NCBI GenBank assembly: GCA_023055505.1
Contig: JALIRH010000002.1
Span: forward strand, 17,752,937-17,816,936
Length of the DNA: 64,000 bases
Direction: 5' to 3'
Origin: Callipepla californica brunnescens
Lineage: Eukaryota > Chordata > Aves > Galliformes > Odontophoridae
Within the stretch, counting starts at the first letter, position 1; each line of letters opens with the position of its first letter. Under the pieces are notes generated by a model. It did no database searches and was not told the origin of the DNA. It saw only the letters and a program-made list of their open reading frames with translations. Positions 1 to 12,873 of the stretch are shown here, one piece after another. The position numbers were made by a program, and so were the translations under genes.

Positions 1-52
1 AAAGAATACACAGCTGTGCTTCTCATTTTGATGAAGGAATTTGAGAATACAA

Positions 53-916
53 TCACAGAATCTTTAGAGTTGCCAGGGACCACTAAAGGTCATCTGTCCC
101 AACTCCCCTGCAATGAACAGGGACATCATAGCTAGATTAGGTTGCTCAGAGCCTGATCCAGCCTGACCTTGAAAGTCTCCAGGGACAGGGCATCAACCAC
201 ATCACAAGGCAGCTTGTTCAGTGTCTCACCACCCTTGCTGTAAAATTTCTTCCTTGTATCAAGTCTAAATCTCTCTTCTTTAAGTTTGAAACCATTTCAC
301 CTTGTCCTGTCACAGCAGACCCTGCTAAAGAGTCTGTCCCCTTCTTTTCTTTAGACACTGAAAGGCCACTCTCAGGTCTCCCCTGAGCCTTCTCTTCTCC
401 AAACTGAACAGCCCCAGCTCTGTCAGCCTGTCCTCATAGTAGAGGTGTTCCATCCCTTGGATCAGTTTTGTGGCTCACCTCTCAACATGATCCAGCACGT
501 CTCTCCTGTATTGAGAACTCCATGTCTGGACACAGTACTCCAGATGAGGCCTCACCAGGGCAGAGTAGAGAGGCAGGATCATGTCCCTTGCCCTACTGGC
601 CACGCTGCTTGGATGCAGCCCAGAATACAATTGGCTTTCTGGGCTGCAAGGGCACACTGCTGGCTCACATCCAGCTTGTCATCCATCAGTACTCCCAAGT
701 CCTTTTTGTCAGGGCTGTGCTCAGTCATTTCATCCTTCAGCTCGCACTGGTGGCAGAGGTTGCCTTGACCAGATGCAAGACCTTGCACTTTCCTTTGCTG
801 AGCCTCAGGAGGTTTTCCTGGGACCACTGCTCAAGCCTGTCTAGGTCTCTCTGGATGATATCCCATCCCTTGAGCATGTCAATTGCACCCCACAGCTTGG
901 GATTTCAAGATTGCAA
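53..916 (-). mobile_element. CR1 LINE fragment, 3'UTR plus C-terminal part of ORF2
   Basis: The copy is inverted: its 3' end (CACAGAATC) is at about 53-65 and its truncated 5' end is near 916. Minus-strand frames carry recognisable reverse-transcriptase C-terminal peptides, such as [29 protein letters not shown] and [15 protein letters not shown]. They are spread over different frames, so the copy is broken by indels. An A-rich low-complexity stretch follows at 917-945. Confidence 0.87.
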
Positions 917-3900
917 AAAAAAAAACCAAAAAAAAACCCACAAAAATCAGCAATTTATACTTGTGATACCATTTACAGATGATATAAATAAATGACCTGC
1001 AAATTTTCAAATGGAGTGTGTAGAGCTGTAGTCAGATATTCAACTGAAGAATCAGATCGTGCCACTTTTCTGGACTTTAATAATCCCTATCTTAGCAGAG
1101 AAAACCATCTTTCTCTTCATAATCATACCTTATTCATGTCATCACTTTTTGGCAGTACAAATCATATCAATAATTATTGTCAAGGATAAAGTACAGAAAG
1201 AGTAAAATTTCATCAGAATTCTCTTATGAACACCTTGAGACCTCACTAAAATTGCAGCCACTGCCATCAAACCATACTGCTGTGCCAGTTTCACAAAAGC
1301 AAGATCAATCATCCTTCCCATTTTAGATTTTCTTTTCTTTCTCTATCTTTTTTTAATGTTTTCAGAAAAAAATATTTAAAATTAAAATGTTTTGTTACTT
1401 ATATATTAACAATACTGTGTATTTTGCAAGGACTGCTCCGAAAGAAATGCCTCATGTTCTATAATGTTGGCCCATAATATCAGAGGCAGATATTGACAGT
1501 ATAGCAGTAGAAACTGAACCTTCCCACCAATATTCCACACCATACTGTTGCAGTGTGACAGATGGCAGCAGAGGGGAAGTCTGACAAAATGGCATCTGAC
1601 ACAGAAGGACCTGTGAAGCAAAGGTGTGATATTTAATTCCTCCATGTGCACAGAATTACTCCCATTGACATTCACCTATGCTTTCTTGTTTATTGAAACA
1701 AAGCAGTGAATGTGAGCTCATTAAGATGGTGGGTGATGTGTTTCAGAAGTGGTGGCACTGGGTCAGACTGCTATGAAGGCAACATGCAGGCTCCTGTTCA
1801 TCACTGACAAAAATGCGTAACTAGTGGTGGTGGCTGTTGTTGAAAAATAGTGTTTTGTAGCTGAGAATTTTCTCTGTCAGATGAAGTTGTTATGCTCTTT
1901 GTTGCCATTTCCATGGAAATTAATAGGAAGCATTACTTTTGGAGCAACCTACACATATGTGGCACAAGACAATTTCTGGTCACTAAATGTGGCTCTGGCA
2001 AGCCGAAAGGCGGGACACCCACAGATTACATTAGAAGTTAAAAGCTCTACCCTACTATAATTCAAATCAATGGCCACTGCTTGAAAACTTGATCCTAGCT
2101 GACAAATGCACTATTATGTACTTTTCAACAATTCCAGAGAAAATATCAATGCTATGACACAATTACAGATTTTCTTTGCTTCTGGCTTGCTGTAAATGTT
2201 CAAGTCAATTGGATAGTAATAAAGGAATATACTTAATACTCTGTAATTACTTTTGCTTTCCCTAATCTGCCAATTCTTGATGGATCTTTCCCCTTCTTTG
2301 GAATTATACTGAAAGCTTTAATTCTCCTTTCTTTATCCTTTCTGCTGAAGTTGTTTAAATATTAATGGATGAAACGTCTCTACGAGTAAATGCAACCAAG
2401 TATTCTCAGCAAAAGTAGGTGAATATGCTCCTTGTTTCACTTAAGTTTCAGAAGATTTATATGTTAGTTACTTAACTAATAGGTAGACGATAAAGCACAG
2501 ATTAGGAAAGAAAAAGAACTTGTCAGATTGATTTGCTACTGTTTACCAACACCATGGAGATCTTAATGTGGTTCCAGTTTAATGAACCTTGTAACTAGTG
2601 AAGTCTGTTATGGACTAAATCTTCATTTCTTGTAGCTTGTTGTATGTTCATTCTCTTAAGAAAATTAGTTCCTTTCACATTCTTGAGATTTTTTTGTTTG
2701 TTTTGCTTTTTAAGTGCCACAGCATACTATCTCCCTAACAAAAGGAAAGGCCAAGTTCTTTACATCAGTGGAATTTACCTGGGATATAACTTGGTTTTGA
2801 GACACACTGTCCTCTTCTGGGCAAACCTTTAGAGCAGTTGGAACTGCAGACCTCCATCCCAGCAGAAAGTCTAGCTTTCAATTATGTGTTCAGACACATG
2901 ATGTCTCACAACCACACTGTGTTAACATTTCCAGTAAATTAATTATATTTTTTCTTGATGCATTCCAAACAAATCATACATCCAGACAAAACAATAAAAT
3001 ACACCCTCCACAATAAAATACATGCCTCCATTCTTCTCCAGTCCTGAACCATTTCAGGGTTTTATCTTTTTTTTCAGAGACCCTGTACCACACACAGGGC
3101 ATTTCCTTCAAATCATGGGGTCTCTCTGATTTTTCTCCCTTTCTAAAACAGCCAAACTTTCTGCCTGAATACTCTGGCCTGTACATGAGGACAAAGCCAT
3201 GAGCAAAACTGATGTCAAGCTGTTGCTACTTTCACCATTAAATAATGTCTTTCAATACAGTGCAAAATTGTAGTCTTTGCAGAATGTTATTATTTCATTT
3301 ATCCAAATGTTCGGTACTTCTTTGGCTGATTTCAACCTTTTTGAACTGCCAACCAATGCTTGGAAGACCACACAAAGTAGCCCACATTTTTTTTTCCCTT
3401 GAAACTTAAGAAAATCTTTATTTAAAAATGTTTGAGATAAATTATTTTAGTGATATAAATGCATCACATTAAAAACAGTTATTAGTCCAAAAAGGATGGT
3501 TCTTGTTTCTCTTTCCAAAACTCAAAACTTCTGTGTGTGTTTTATTTTGTTTTTGTTTTTAATTAAAACTATAGAACATCATCTTCTGTGTTTCTGGTAA
3601 TTATTCTGAACTTTGTATCCCGATGGAGAAACATGTAAATATACACTCTTGTCTCAATTTGTTCCTGCCATTAGCTCAGGAAATGTGTTTTCCTAGCTCT
3701 GCATTTAGTTTAGTCAACTGGTGACAAAAGTAGTCATTTGTGTTAACACAAGCAGAGCAGAGTTAAGCAACAGAACAGACTACAAGTCTTGGTAACATAA
3801 TATGACCATCTGAGGAAACAGCATTTGCACAGAATGTTTTGTCTTGTGTATTCTTTATTATTTATGTGCTAATTGTCAATGTGGATGGAGAATGTTTTAT

Positions 3901-4149
3901 AAATCATTGACAGCTGCCACTGGAAACCTCTTCATTTTGAGGACTTTTCAATATTTCCTGCTGTCCTTGAAGTCAATGAGAAGGCTACTCCCAACTTACA
4001 CTATAATGGAGCAAAGGTATGTAGGTTCTATCCAAGCCTATATTGTGCCGCCTGCTTAGGATTCAAAGGAACTCTCCAAGTGTTGCCTGGAAGGATTTGA
4101 CCCAAGCCAGCAATGTTGAATCCTGCAGGAAGCACTCTACTTCTTATCA
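917..4149. other. Intergenic, no gene seen
   Basis: AT-rich unique-looking sequence downstream of RIMS2. The short open frames have no recognisable homology and no splice or promoter context. No repeat family was identified. Confidence 0.5.
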
Positions 4150-4290
4150 GGATCCAGGTGGAGTGTGGCCCATTAACCATTCCCTCTGAGCCTGGCTACC
4201 CATTTTTTTACCCATGTAGTTGTCTATCCATCCAGACTGTCATTTAACTTGGATATTTGAAGGACTTAATGTTTGGAAGGTAGAACACAT
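4150..4290 (-). mobile_element. Degraded CR1-like relic
   Basis: The run of words 'cattaaccattccctctgagcctggctaccca' and 'tgtctatccatccag', quoted here only in part, resembles the inverted CR1 ORF2 segment also seen at 8200-8300. Similarity is weak and the borders are uncertain, so this may be an old CR1 piece or chance. Confidence 0.4.
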
Positions 4291-5108
4291 GCTCCTCCAG
4301 CACTAATTTCTTGAGCATCCTAAGAACTGCCATGTGAGTCTCTCCATTCTTTGTACATATCACCCGTAGTGCTGTTAAGAACTTGTCCTTTCCTTCTTGA
4401 TTGTGGCTCATATATATCTATCAGTGCAAAATAACACTGATCACAGAAACATGTTACACTGTAAGTAGCCTAAACAAAGACTACTTCACTGATAATTTTG
4501 TATGCCACTGTACATGATAGCTGGGAGTTTTCTCATGTCTGACCATTACTGTCATATGAAATGTTTGCATATTCTGAAACATTTTGGGAATATGTGAATG
4601 TGAGGAACTCAGTCCCTCAAAAAATACTGTCCTTCCTAACTGTGTGCTAAAAAAAGTGAGGTATTTGTATACTAAAGACTGCTTAACTGGTTTTGTGTCA
4701 CTCTGGCAATATAAGTATGGTTTTGCTCTGACTTCTTTGGTCTATTCTGAATCTGCCCTTAAAAGTTGAAAAAATTTGAGTGATTTTACCACCAAACCCT
4801 TTCACAGGAAAACATTAAAAATAGCAAGGGATGTTGCTCAGTGTTTACTTATGAACTCTTGCTAAATTTTAGTGCCCAAAGATATTTCTAGAAAAATACA
4901 TGTATTAAAATACAGATAATGCTGTTGATCAGCAAGAGAAGGTAAAAATATACATTGCATACTGTATACCCTAGAAAATTTAGCGTTACTCTTGGAAGAG
5001 AACTATGTTGTATCTTACTGCTGTGTCACTGAGAGATTCAGAAAAGCTTACTGTTTCCCAGCAACTACAATGTGAAAGAAAAATATTAAAGAAATAAATC
5101 TGTAAAAA
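4291..5108. other. Intergenic, nothing recognised
   Basis: AT-rich sequence with no supported gene, repeat or signal. Confidence 0.5.
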
Positions 5109-5480
5109 GTCACAGAATCAAAGAGTGCTCGAGGTTGACAGATACCCTTGGACAGCATCTAGTCCAGCCCCTTGGGCCAGCTACAGCAGGTTGCTCAGAG
5201 CCACGTGCAGTCAGGGGTTGATTATCTCCAATGATGGAGACTCCACAGCCTCTGTTTAATTTGTGCCACAGTTGCCCTGCTGGAGCAGATGGGCCTCACC
5301 AGGGTTGAACAGAGGGAAAAGATCATCTCCCTTGCCTTGATGGTAATGTCCTGCCTAATGCAGCCCGGGATACGTTGACTCGCTTGCTTCACATTGCTGG
5401 CTCATAGTCAACCCTTGTCCATACTCCCAGGACATTCTCTGCAAAGCTGCTCCACAGCCAGTTGGCTCCCAGCCTATGCT
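5109..5480 (-). mobile_element. CR1 LINE fragment, divergent
   Basis: The inverted CR1 3' end starts at 'cacagaatcaaagagtg' and reaches the 'ggttgctcagagcc' block, which is well preserved. Later sequence matches ORF2 pieces ('cagatgggcctcacc', 'atgcagcccgggatacg', 'ttgctggctcat'), with material missing between them. It is an old copy with internal deletions. Confidence 0.65.
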
Positions 5481-7667
5481 TGTGAATGAAAATATTTTTC
5501 ATCTACTCTGGGGCTAAAAATTAAGGGCAAGCATTCAAAAGGGCAATGGCACCTTGGAGCCATTAGTTGGACTTTATATATGTGTGGTCCAAGAAGTTCT
5601 TTCAGTACTGACTTCAGGTCCTGAGGGGCAAGAGGACCAGGGCACTTCACATCTGCCTTTGCATCTTGGCATGTGAGCTTGCACTCACAGTTCACTTTAT
5701 GGACAATATATACGTGTAGGGTACAATGATCTTGACAACTTTACTAAGAAATAGGTTATGTGTGGCACAGTTGCTTGTGTCTTCCATGTGCTGTAAGGGG
5801 AATGTAAGTGAAACCATGGGTCAGACGAATCTGTCCCTCGGTCTCTATACTTTCACAGAAAAATACAGGACACTGGATGACTTAGGACTAGTGCTTATTA
5901 CATCCACACCTCACTGCCAAGTGACGGCATGGTAACTGGGAGTCCAGTTAATGAATGGAATAGTTCTGGGCAGATCTACAAGAAGCTGCAGTTAAGGGCA
6001 GGTTAAACACACTCCTGCAAAGCCTGCAGGGAGGCCTGCTTTTAGGGGTGCAATGATCATCTAGCACAACAACAATATAGCATCCAAATCCTATAGTTGG
6101 GATGCCACCTCTTTCTACCTTGGCTGGAATGGTCAGGTTTCAGGGTTACTAGAGCATCCAGCTTCTCTGCTCCTCAGCCCTTTCCCAAGTAACCCTCTGC
6201 AGAAGAAACACTTTAAATTGCTCAGATAGCACAAGAACTGAAACAACGCATCTATACACTAGGCCACTGGGCAAAACAAACACAAAATGGCTTCATTCTC
6301 ACTCATTTTTTACAGAAAGTGAGGTAAGCCAGTCAGTCTCATCCAAAGGACGAGTCTGAGAGGAACACAGTCCCACAGAACTGCCACAGGACTGCAGGTG
6401 CCCAGAAAAGACAGAAAGATTTAAAAAACCTCTTACTTCAGAGTCACGGTTTATTGATCTCTCTTTTTCCTCCCTTCCTGCACTTGATGTGCTCACACCA
6501 ACACACTTTCACAACAATCTATGACTCACATTTCATTTCTGCAGAGAAGAGGTAAGAGTGTTTGGACGCTTTAAGCACTTATTTCCATATTTTAAATTAT
6601 TTTATTTCAAGATACAATTCAAATATAAGGTTTGAGGTTGAAATGCACTATTTTAGAATAGTTATAACTTTCTGTGATGTTCTGCATTTCCTTTGCTGTT
6701 CCATTTCAATGCCATCTTAAGATGTCTGGGAATGTCAACAAGCAAAACAGCTCCAGTTTTTCAATGCATTTTTAACAAGTACATTGCAAACGTGGTTATT
6801 GTTAAATGAAGCAGTGCCTATCTATACAAGTTTTTCCATAAATACATGTTCTGTACTATTACTAAGAAAAATCCTTCAAATTCTGACTGTTCTTGTAATA
6901 CAGCACTCATTTTAATGAAGCTGTAGATACATGAATGACTAAACCAAGGCCAGAGAGTTGAAGTTTTTATGCCCGGAATATGTACGAGCCACCGAGCATT
7001 GTGAAACCTCATGGTCAGGCTAAGGCTCTGACAATGGCATTCCCCTTCTGTTCTTTACACACACACACAAACAAAGCTGTAAAGACAGGCTGAGGAATGC
7101 ACAACGACTGCAGATGATAACAGCAGCCGCTCACAAATGATACAAAAGTGACTTCTAAGTCCCCAAGGGTAGCAAGTTGTGTCTGTTGTGATGTCACAAC
7201 AAAGCCAGAGCTGATGTGTCTTGTTTCTGTTTCAGGTCCTGTCTGAGAGAGGGTGAAATTCATGGTATGCAATTGCCATGCTGGCTGAGGATTGTAATGG
7301 AATTTTTATTTCTTTGACTCCTGGCAGGGAGCACGTCACCGTCTATCAGAGCAAATACCAACAAAATCAGTGGACGTTGCACAACTTGTTTCCAAATTCA
7401 GTTTGTATTTCTTTTTCACAGTACCTAATCCTAAGATAAATGTAATCAGCAAATTTCCCACAAGGACTCAGTAGAGAAGGCAATGATAGTAACATTAGGC
7501 CTAACTTCTAGCAGAGCTCACTAATGTGCTCAGATTAATGCTTCTTATGTGTGAGGCACAGCAGACACAGAGGAACAAATCATTAACACATCAGTGAAGT
7601 TGCTCAGCAGTACCAGCTAATGACTCCTTGAGAACATTGCCCTCTACACATACAGGCAAATCTTAAA
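5481..7667. other. Intergenic, nothing recognised
   Basis: Mixed AT-rich sequence including a short CA run near 7060. Open frames are short and without family signatures. Confidence 0.5.
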
Positions 7668-8375
7668 ATCACAGAATGGCTTGCGTAGGAAGGGACCTTA
7701 AAGCCTACCCAGTTCCAAGCCTCTGCCATGGTCAGGGCTGCCACCCACCCGATCAGGCTGCCCAGGGCTCTATCCAATCCCCATCCAACCCTTGAATGCC
7801 TCCAGGAATGGGGCACCCACAGCTTCTCTGGACAGCTTGTGCCAGCACCTCAGTGCTCACAAAGTAAAAAAAGTCCTAATATATAATCTAAATCTCCTTT
7901 CTTTAAAGTTCTTCCTAATATATAACATAAATCTCTGCTCTTTTGGTTTAAAACCACTTCCCTTTGTCCTGACCCTTTGTCCTGTGCCCATGTAAAATGA
8001 TCACTCTCCCTGCTGTTTATAAGCTTTATTTAAATACTGAAAGGCCACAGTGAGGTCTACCAGGAGCTTCTCTTCTCTTTAGTTTCAAATGAGACCACAT
8101 TTTAGCAAACTTACTGAGAGTGAACTCATTTCAACTGCCTAGGTCATTAATGAAGATGTTGAAGGTTCCAAGATGAACCCCTGGGCAGTATCACTCATGA
8201 ACAGCTTACACCTGGTTATAGAGCTGCTGACCACAACCCTCTGGATACAATCATCCAACCCATTCTTTATTCACCAAGTAGTCCACCCTTCAGAACCATC
8301 TCTTCCTGATTTAGAGAAAAGAATGTCATGTGGGACCATGTCAAAAGCTGTGCAGAAATCCAGGTAGATGACACG
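7668..8375 (-). mobile_element. CR1 LINE fragment with internal deletion
   Basis: Bases 7668-8090 are inverted CR1 3'UTR ('cacagaatggcttg', 'gggctgccacccacc', 'actgaaaggccacag'). From about 8105 the text jumps to an inner ORF2 segment ('agcaaacttactgagagtg', 'atgaacccctgggcag', 'gtgcagaaatccaggtagatg'). The intervening part, several hundred bases in other copies, is absent. The right border is approximate. Confidence 0.82.
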
Positions 8376-10886
8376 AGTTGTTTTCCACTGGTGCAGTAAT
8401 CCTTGGTGGGAAAATGCTATGTCCTACAATGATGGGGCTGCTTTACTACTCTGCAGTTCAGAGTTTCCCTGCCAGACTCTGCCTACTAAGGTGTCCCTCT
8501 CCACAGGCACAGTTCAGCTCAGGAGGATGGATGAAAACAGAGTGCCCAGTGATACAGCTGGGGACCATCTGCTCTCAAGACTTAGCTCTCAGCCATAGGA
8601 TCTACAGATGTGTATGTATATGTTACTACAAAGCACAGAACAAGCAATTGTGTGTGTTTTGAAGCTGCAGCTGTGAATGGGAATGATGAAATAAGTGGAG
8701 AGGCTGCGGTAGCTCCGGGATTTGTCAAAGTAGTGCCTCAAGCGCACATCTCTACAACTGTGTAGCCATGCCCTGAGCTGGTGCTTCTCTCTGGCCAGTG
8801 AGTATCTGATTGTTACATGCAGAAAAATGGAGACACAACAGAATGGGTAATATATTCTGAAATAATGCTTCCTGATTCATGCCCTTCTGGCAGTGTTCAC
8901 AGAGTATCACTTACTTTGTGGCTAACTGAACATTCAGATGTCAGTGCATGCTTACTGACTGAAACATAACTGACCACCTGTGAAGATAACTGCCTGAAGT
9001 TGAAAAATGAGAGATACGATGTCTGTAGATGCAGTTAACAGAGGCTAAGGGTGGGTCTGCAACAAGCCTCTATTGTAAGAAGACACATGAGCTGCTGCAG
9101 CCAAGCACAATATAGTGGGTAAAAATGATTGTTCCAAAGGGTCACAAAATGAGTGTGTGAAGAGGAAGTCTGAATATGGAGATTCATCTTTTCCTGATGC
9201 CAAAATATACAGAAGGAAATAGACATATTGCTCATATGAGCTCTTTTTGCCATTCCTTTCCTCAACTCTCAGCTCAGATATTTATTAAAACATCTTCTGG
9301 GCTGATTTTCCACTCTTTAACTTGTAAGACAGACTTAGCTCTAACTTAAAGGGAACTCAGTAAGGTCTGTATAGTACTGTTTTTCATGTAAGCATAAAAA
9401 TACTGTGGTAAAAGTTGAAGTAAGTTCAGAGCACAACTTTGAGTGTCATTTATCCGTCAATGATCCCTTAATTGTTATGTCTGACAAATAGCACGATAAG
9501 AGGAACTAAAAAAATGTCTCTGCTGATAGCTATGACTACTCTGGGGGAAGATACAGATCAGTCTAGGATGAGTCAAAGACAGGGTATGAGAAACATCACA
9601 GTGACAGGGACTTGGTTGCAGATGGTCTATGGAGAAACACCAGTTATGGAAGTGTTACATTTCGTTTGACCCTGGCATTGCAGGAAGAGGAGCTTTCAAA
9701 GATTGAGGAGAGATTTATAAATCTTGAACTCTGTGCTTTACAACACAATAGCTGGCTCAGAGAGGCAGTCTTAACATTTTTGGTCTGCCTGCAGAACGTG
9801 TTCAGCTACACAACATAACTGTGGTTTTCCTTCATATTAAAACCAGGATATCATGCATTCAGCTGCAAAATTCCTTTATTTTTGCTGTGCAAATGCATAA
9901 TACTCATATTGCAAGCTCCGTGCTATCCAGAAACCTCCCCAGTAGCATGGTGAGCATGATGGAGAGCTCCTGGCCTTTCCACCTCACATTCCGGTGGCCA
10001 TCTACCACCATCACTGAGCCAGCCCTGGGGAAGGCTGCTAACAGGCCTTCCCTCTGCCAGACATGTTACATGAGATGTGAATGTGGGAGATAAACCATGG
10101 CATTAGGCTCCTCAGAGCTATGGTTTGGAAGAATTCTTTTCCTAACCTCTCTCCAGTTGGAATTCTGGCATTTTTTGTTTTCATGGATGGTCAGAAAAAG
10201 AAGGCTGTTATTTCTCCCCGTGGCACAGTGTTTTGGTTCCTTCACTGAATGTCTGTGAATGATGACTTGCTATTAATTTTATTAATATTACAAAAGAGAT
10301 TTATGGTAGTAAAAAAAGGAAGTGAACGATATTTTAAAAGGCTGCTGTACAGTATCCAGAAATCTCATGTTTCATGTCTTAGCCTTAACAATTCATGAAT
10401 TCATCACATTCCTTCTTTTTGTCCCAGTAGCCACAAACAGTCCTACTGATTTCCATTGTATTTCCACTGTGAGGTCTGGAGCCAAGGTTTTAGTGCAAGA
10501 CTGCCTGAGATGTTTTCTGGAAATATCACAAGTGGTTTTACAGTCTAGCAGCATCCAGAGGCGGTATGGAGATGTTTTCATTAGTACTGCTTCAGTGGAT
10601 AAAGGGAAGACTTTACTGCCCAAGGCAATTGAGCCAGCCCTAACTCTGTATCTGGGAAATTCAGTTCACTGTTTGCTGAGAGAGCTTGCTGAGAAGAGCT
10701 TCTGAAATCAGTCTTAGTCATCTAAAAAAGTTGAGGAAGAGACAAAACCCTCCACACAATCAGAAAATTACTCACTGGAATTTTCAGTGCTGAAAGTAGC
10801 GACTTGGCGTTTGCTTTCTGACCAAAGCTTTGAGGCAATTAAGGTCAAGCAGCCAGTGATGTTAGAGCCTGGATTTTTACCAGTCT
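8376..10886. other. Intergenic, no gene seen
   Basis: No repeat family or conserved coding segment was recognised. A plus-strand frame at 10322-10705 is 127 codons long but has no known motif and lies in unremarkable sequence. Confidence 0.5.
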
Positions 10887-10992
10887 GAAAAATCACAGAA
10901 TCACAGAACTGTAGGGGTTGGAAGGGACCTCTACAGACCATCTAGTCTAATCCCCCTACCAAAGCAGGCTCCCTAGATCAGGTTGCTCAGGT
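10887..10992 (-). mobile_element. CR1 LINE 3'-end fragment
   Basis: A short inverted piece with 'cacagaatcacagaactg', 'gggttggaagggacctct' and 'ggttgctcagg', which are the terminal bases of a CR1 3'UTR. The rest of the element is missing. Confidence 0.78.
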
Positions 10993-12439
10993 TTAAAAGT
11001 TTAAACTGTCATGAACTGAATGCCCATACCATCACTGCATTTCTCATGTTTAATCCCTAGACCCCTTGGAAGTTAAGACCAGATGAAATCTCCTCCAGCA
11101 CTTGGATGTGCTGTACATCCCCTGCCTCATAGATTCAGAGACATCACTGAGAAGTGAAATTGGTTGCTGCAACTAGCAGAGGTCAAGGTTGTGAAACAAC
11201 AGTACCATCTTAACGTGAGTTGCCTGTAGACCCATTAGGATTTAGCTTTCTGTGTGAGCAGGATGAACCACTGAACAGAACCTCCAAATATGTTGTGATC
11301 TACAGTGGAATAAATTAATCCTTTGGTACAAAATCCCTGTTTCTGTAAAGATGAGAAAGACAGCCTAACCATATTCTCCACAGGCAAGGAAGAGCTAATT
11401 AACAAGGAATAAATTGTGCCGAAAAGTCTTTCTTTTCCCTTTCCTGGGCCATGGAAAGCATAAACATTTGGTAAGCAATTAAAATGGAAATTTATTGTGG
11501 GAACCAAACCTTTTAACACAGGAAATAGGAGGCTTTAGCAGTGATAAAACCTTCTACATTTTGGTTTCCTGCCTCCTTTTGATGCACAGAAATCCAAGCC
11601 TGTTAACTCCCTCCTGCTTCTGAGGTTCTGGAGGTCCCTGGGTGACCCAGAGCCCATACCCTATGACACAGATATTCTTCCTGTCTGCCACCCTTGGTGA
11701 CTGCTGTGGTGGTCTCATCCCCAGCCAGCTGTCCCTTTCAGTGCAACATTTTATTTACCATCATTAAATTCTGGAGAAATCCAGTGTTTTCTCATGCGTA
11801 ATATATTACACTCAACAGCTGTTGTCAACACTGCTTTAATAGCAGGTAGTAAAACTTTTATGGAAGTATTTTACAGTGCTTTACCCTAACCAAAAGCACA
11901 TGGAAATAAAGACTGCTCTTTGAACTCTGGATCACAGCCAGCAATGGGATGCTACACCATTGCTGAGTCTGGCGCATCCTCTGTTCATCCAGATTGTGTG
12001 CTGAGCCCTGCTCGCCTTTCTCTGTTAAAACTTGAAGAGAAGCTTTAATGGAAATGAGCTTTAGTGGAGGGAAAACATTCAAGAACCTGTCTTTTTGTGT
12101 TGCTCATATGCAGTCACTAAATTAAAAAATAAAAAGAAATCCAAACTTCTGCATATTTTTTTTCCATTCACAAAAGGCAAATCCTTAAAAGTCAATGAAC
12201 AGAAATCCACAGGGTAAAGTTTTAATTGCATCAGTCAACAGGAATTTTGTTGACTTTGATGGTAAAAAGATCCAAGACAGTCATCTCCAGGGTGGGCTCT
12301 TCAGGTTGAAACAACAAATTGCTTTTAAAAAGACAGTGCAACTCCTGGCTTGTTGGTTATGTTTGTTTGTTTGTTTCCTTGTTTCTGTATGTTTGTGCTG
12401 AAATCACAGAGGCTAACTTGCAAGTTCCAGTTTCTTCTT
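10993..12439. other. Intergenic, nothing recognised
   Basis: No supported gene or repeat; a GT/TTTG-rich stretch at about 12355-12385 abuts the next CR1. Confidence 0.5.
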
Positions 12440-12873
12440 TACACAGTATCTTTTCTAGTGGCCTGGAGGATCTCTCTTATGAAGAAAGGATAAGTGAACT
12501 GGGTCTCCTTAGCCTTGAGAAAAGAAGACTGAGAGGGGACCTGATCCAGGTTTATAAAAATCTGAGGTATGGGGGACAAAGTGGCGAAGCCAGACTCTTT
12601 TCAGCAGTGTGTGGAGACAGGACAAGGGGAAACGGACAGAAACTGCAGCACAGGAGGTTCCGCACGAATGTGTGCAAGAACTCCTTTATGGTGAGGGTGA
12701 TGGAGCTCTGGCACAGGCTGCCCGGGGGATTGTGGAATCTCCTTCTCTGGAGATATTCAAGACCTGCCTGGACACCTGCCTGTGCGACCTGGTGTAGGGA
12801 ACCTGCTTTGGCAGAGGGGCTGGCCTCAATGATCTCTAGAGGTCCCTTCCAACCCCTATGATTCTATGATCTA
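12440..12873 (+). mobile_element. CR1 LINE 3' fragment
   Basis: Forward orientation. It encodes the very C-terminus of ORF2 ([32 protein letters not shown]) and then the 3'UTR, ending in the terminal ATTCTATG repeat near 12861-12873. The coding part shifts frame around 12600-12660 and is not functional. Confidence 0.87.

Noticed and set aside
10322..10705. Plus-strand 127-codon frame in intergenic DNA
   Set aside because: It has no recognisable domain and no promoter, and an opposite-strand frame of similar quality overlaps it.
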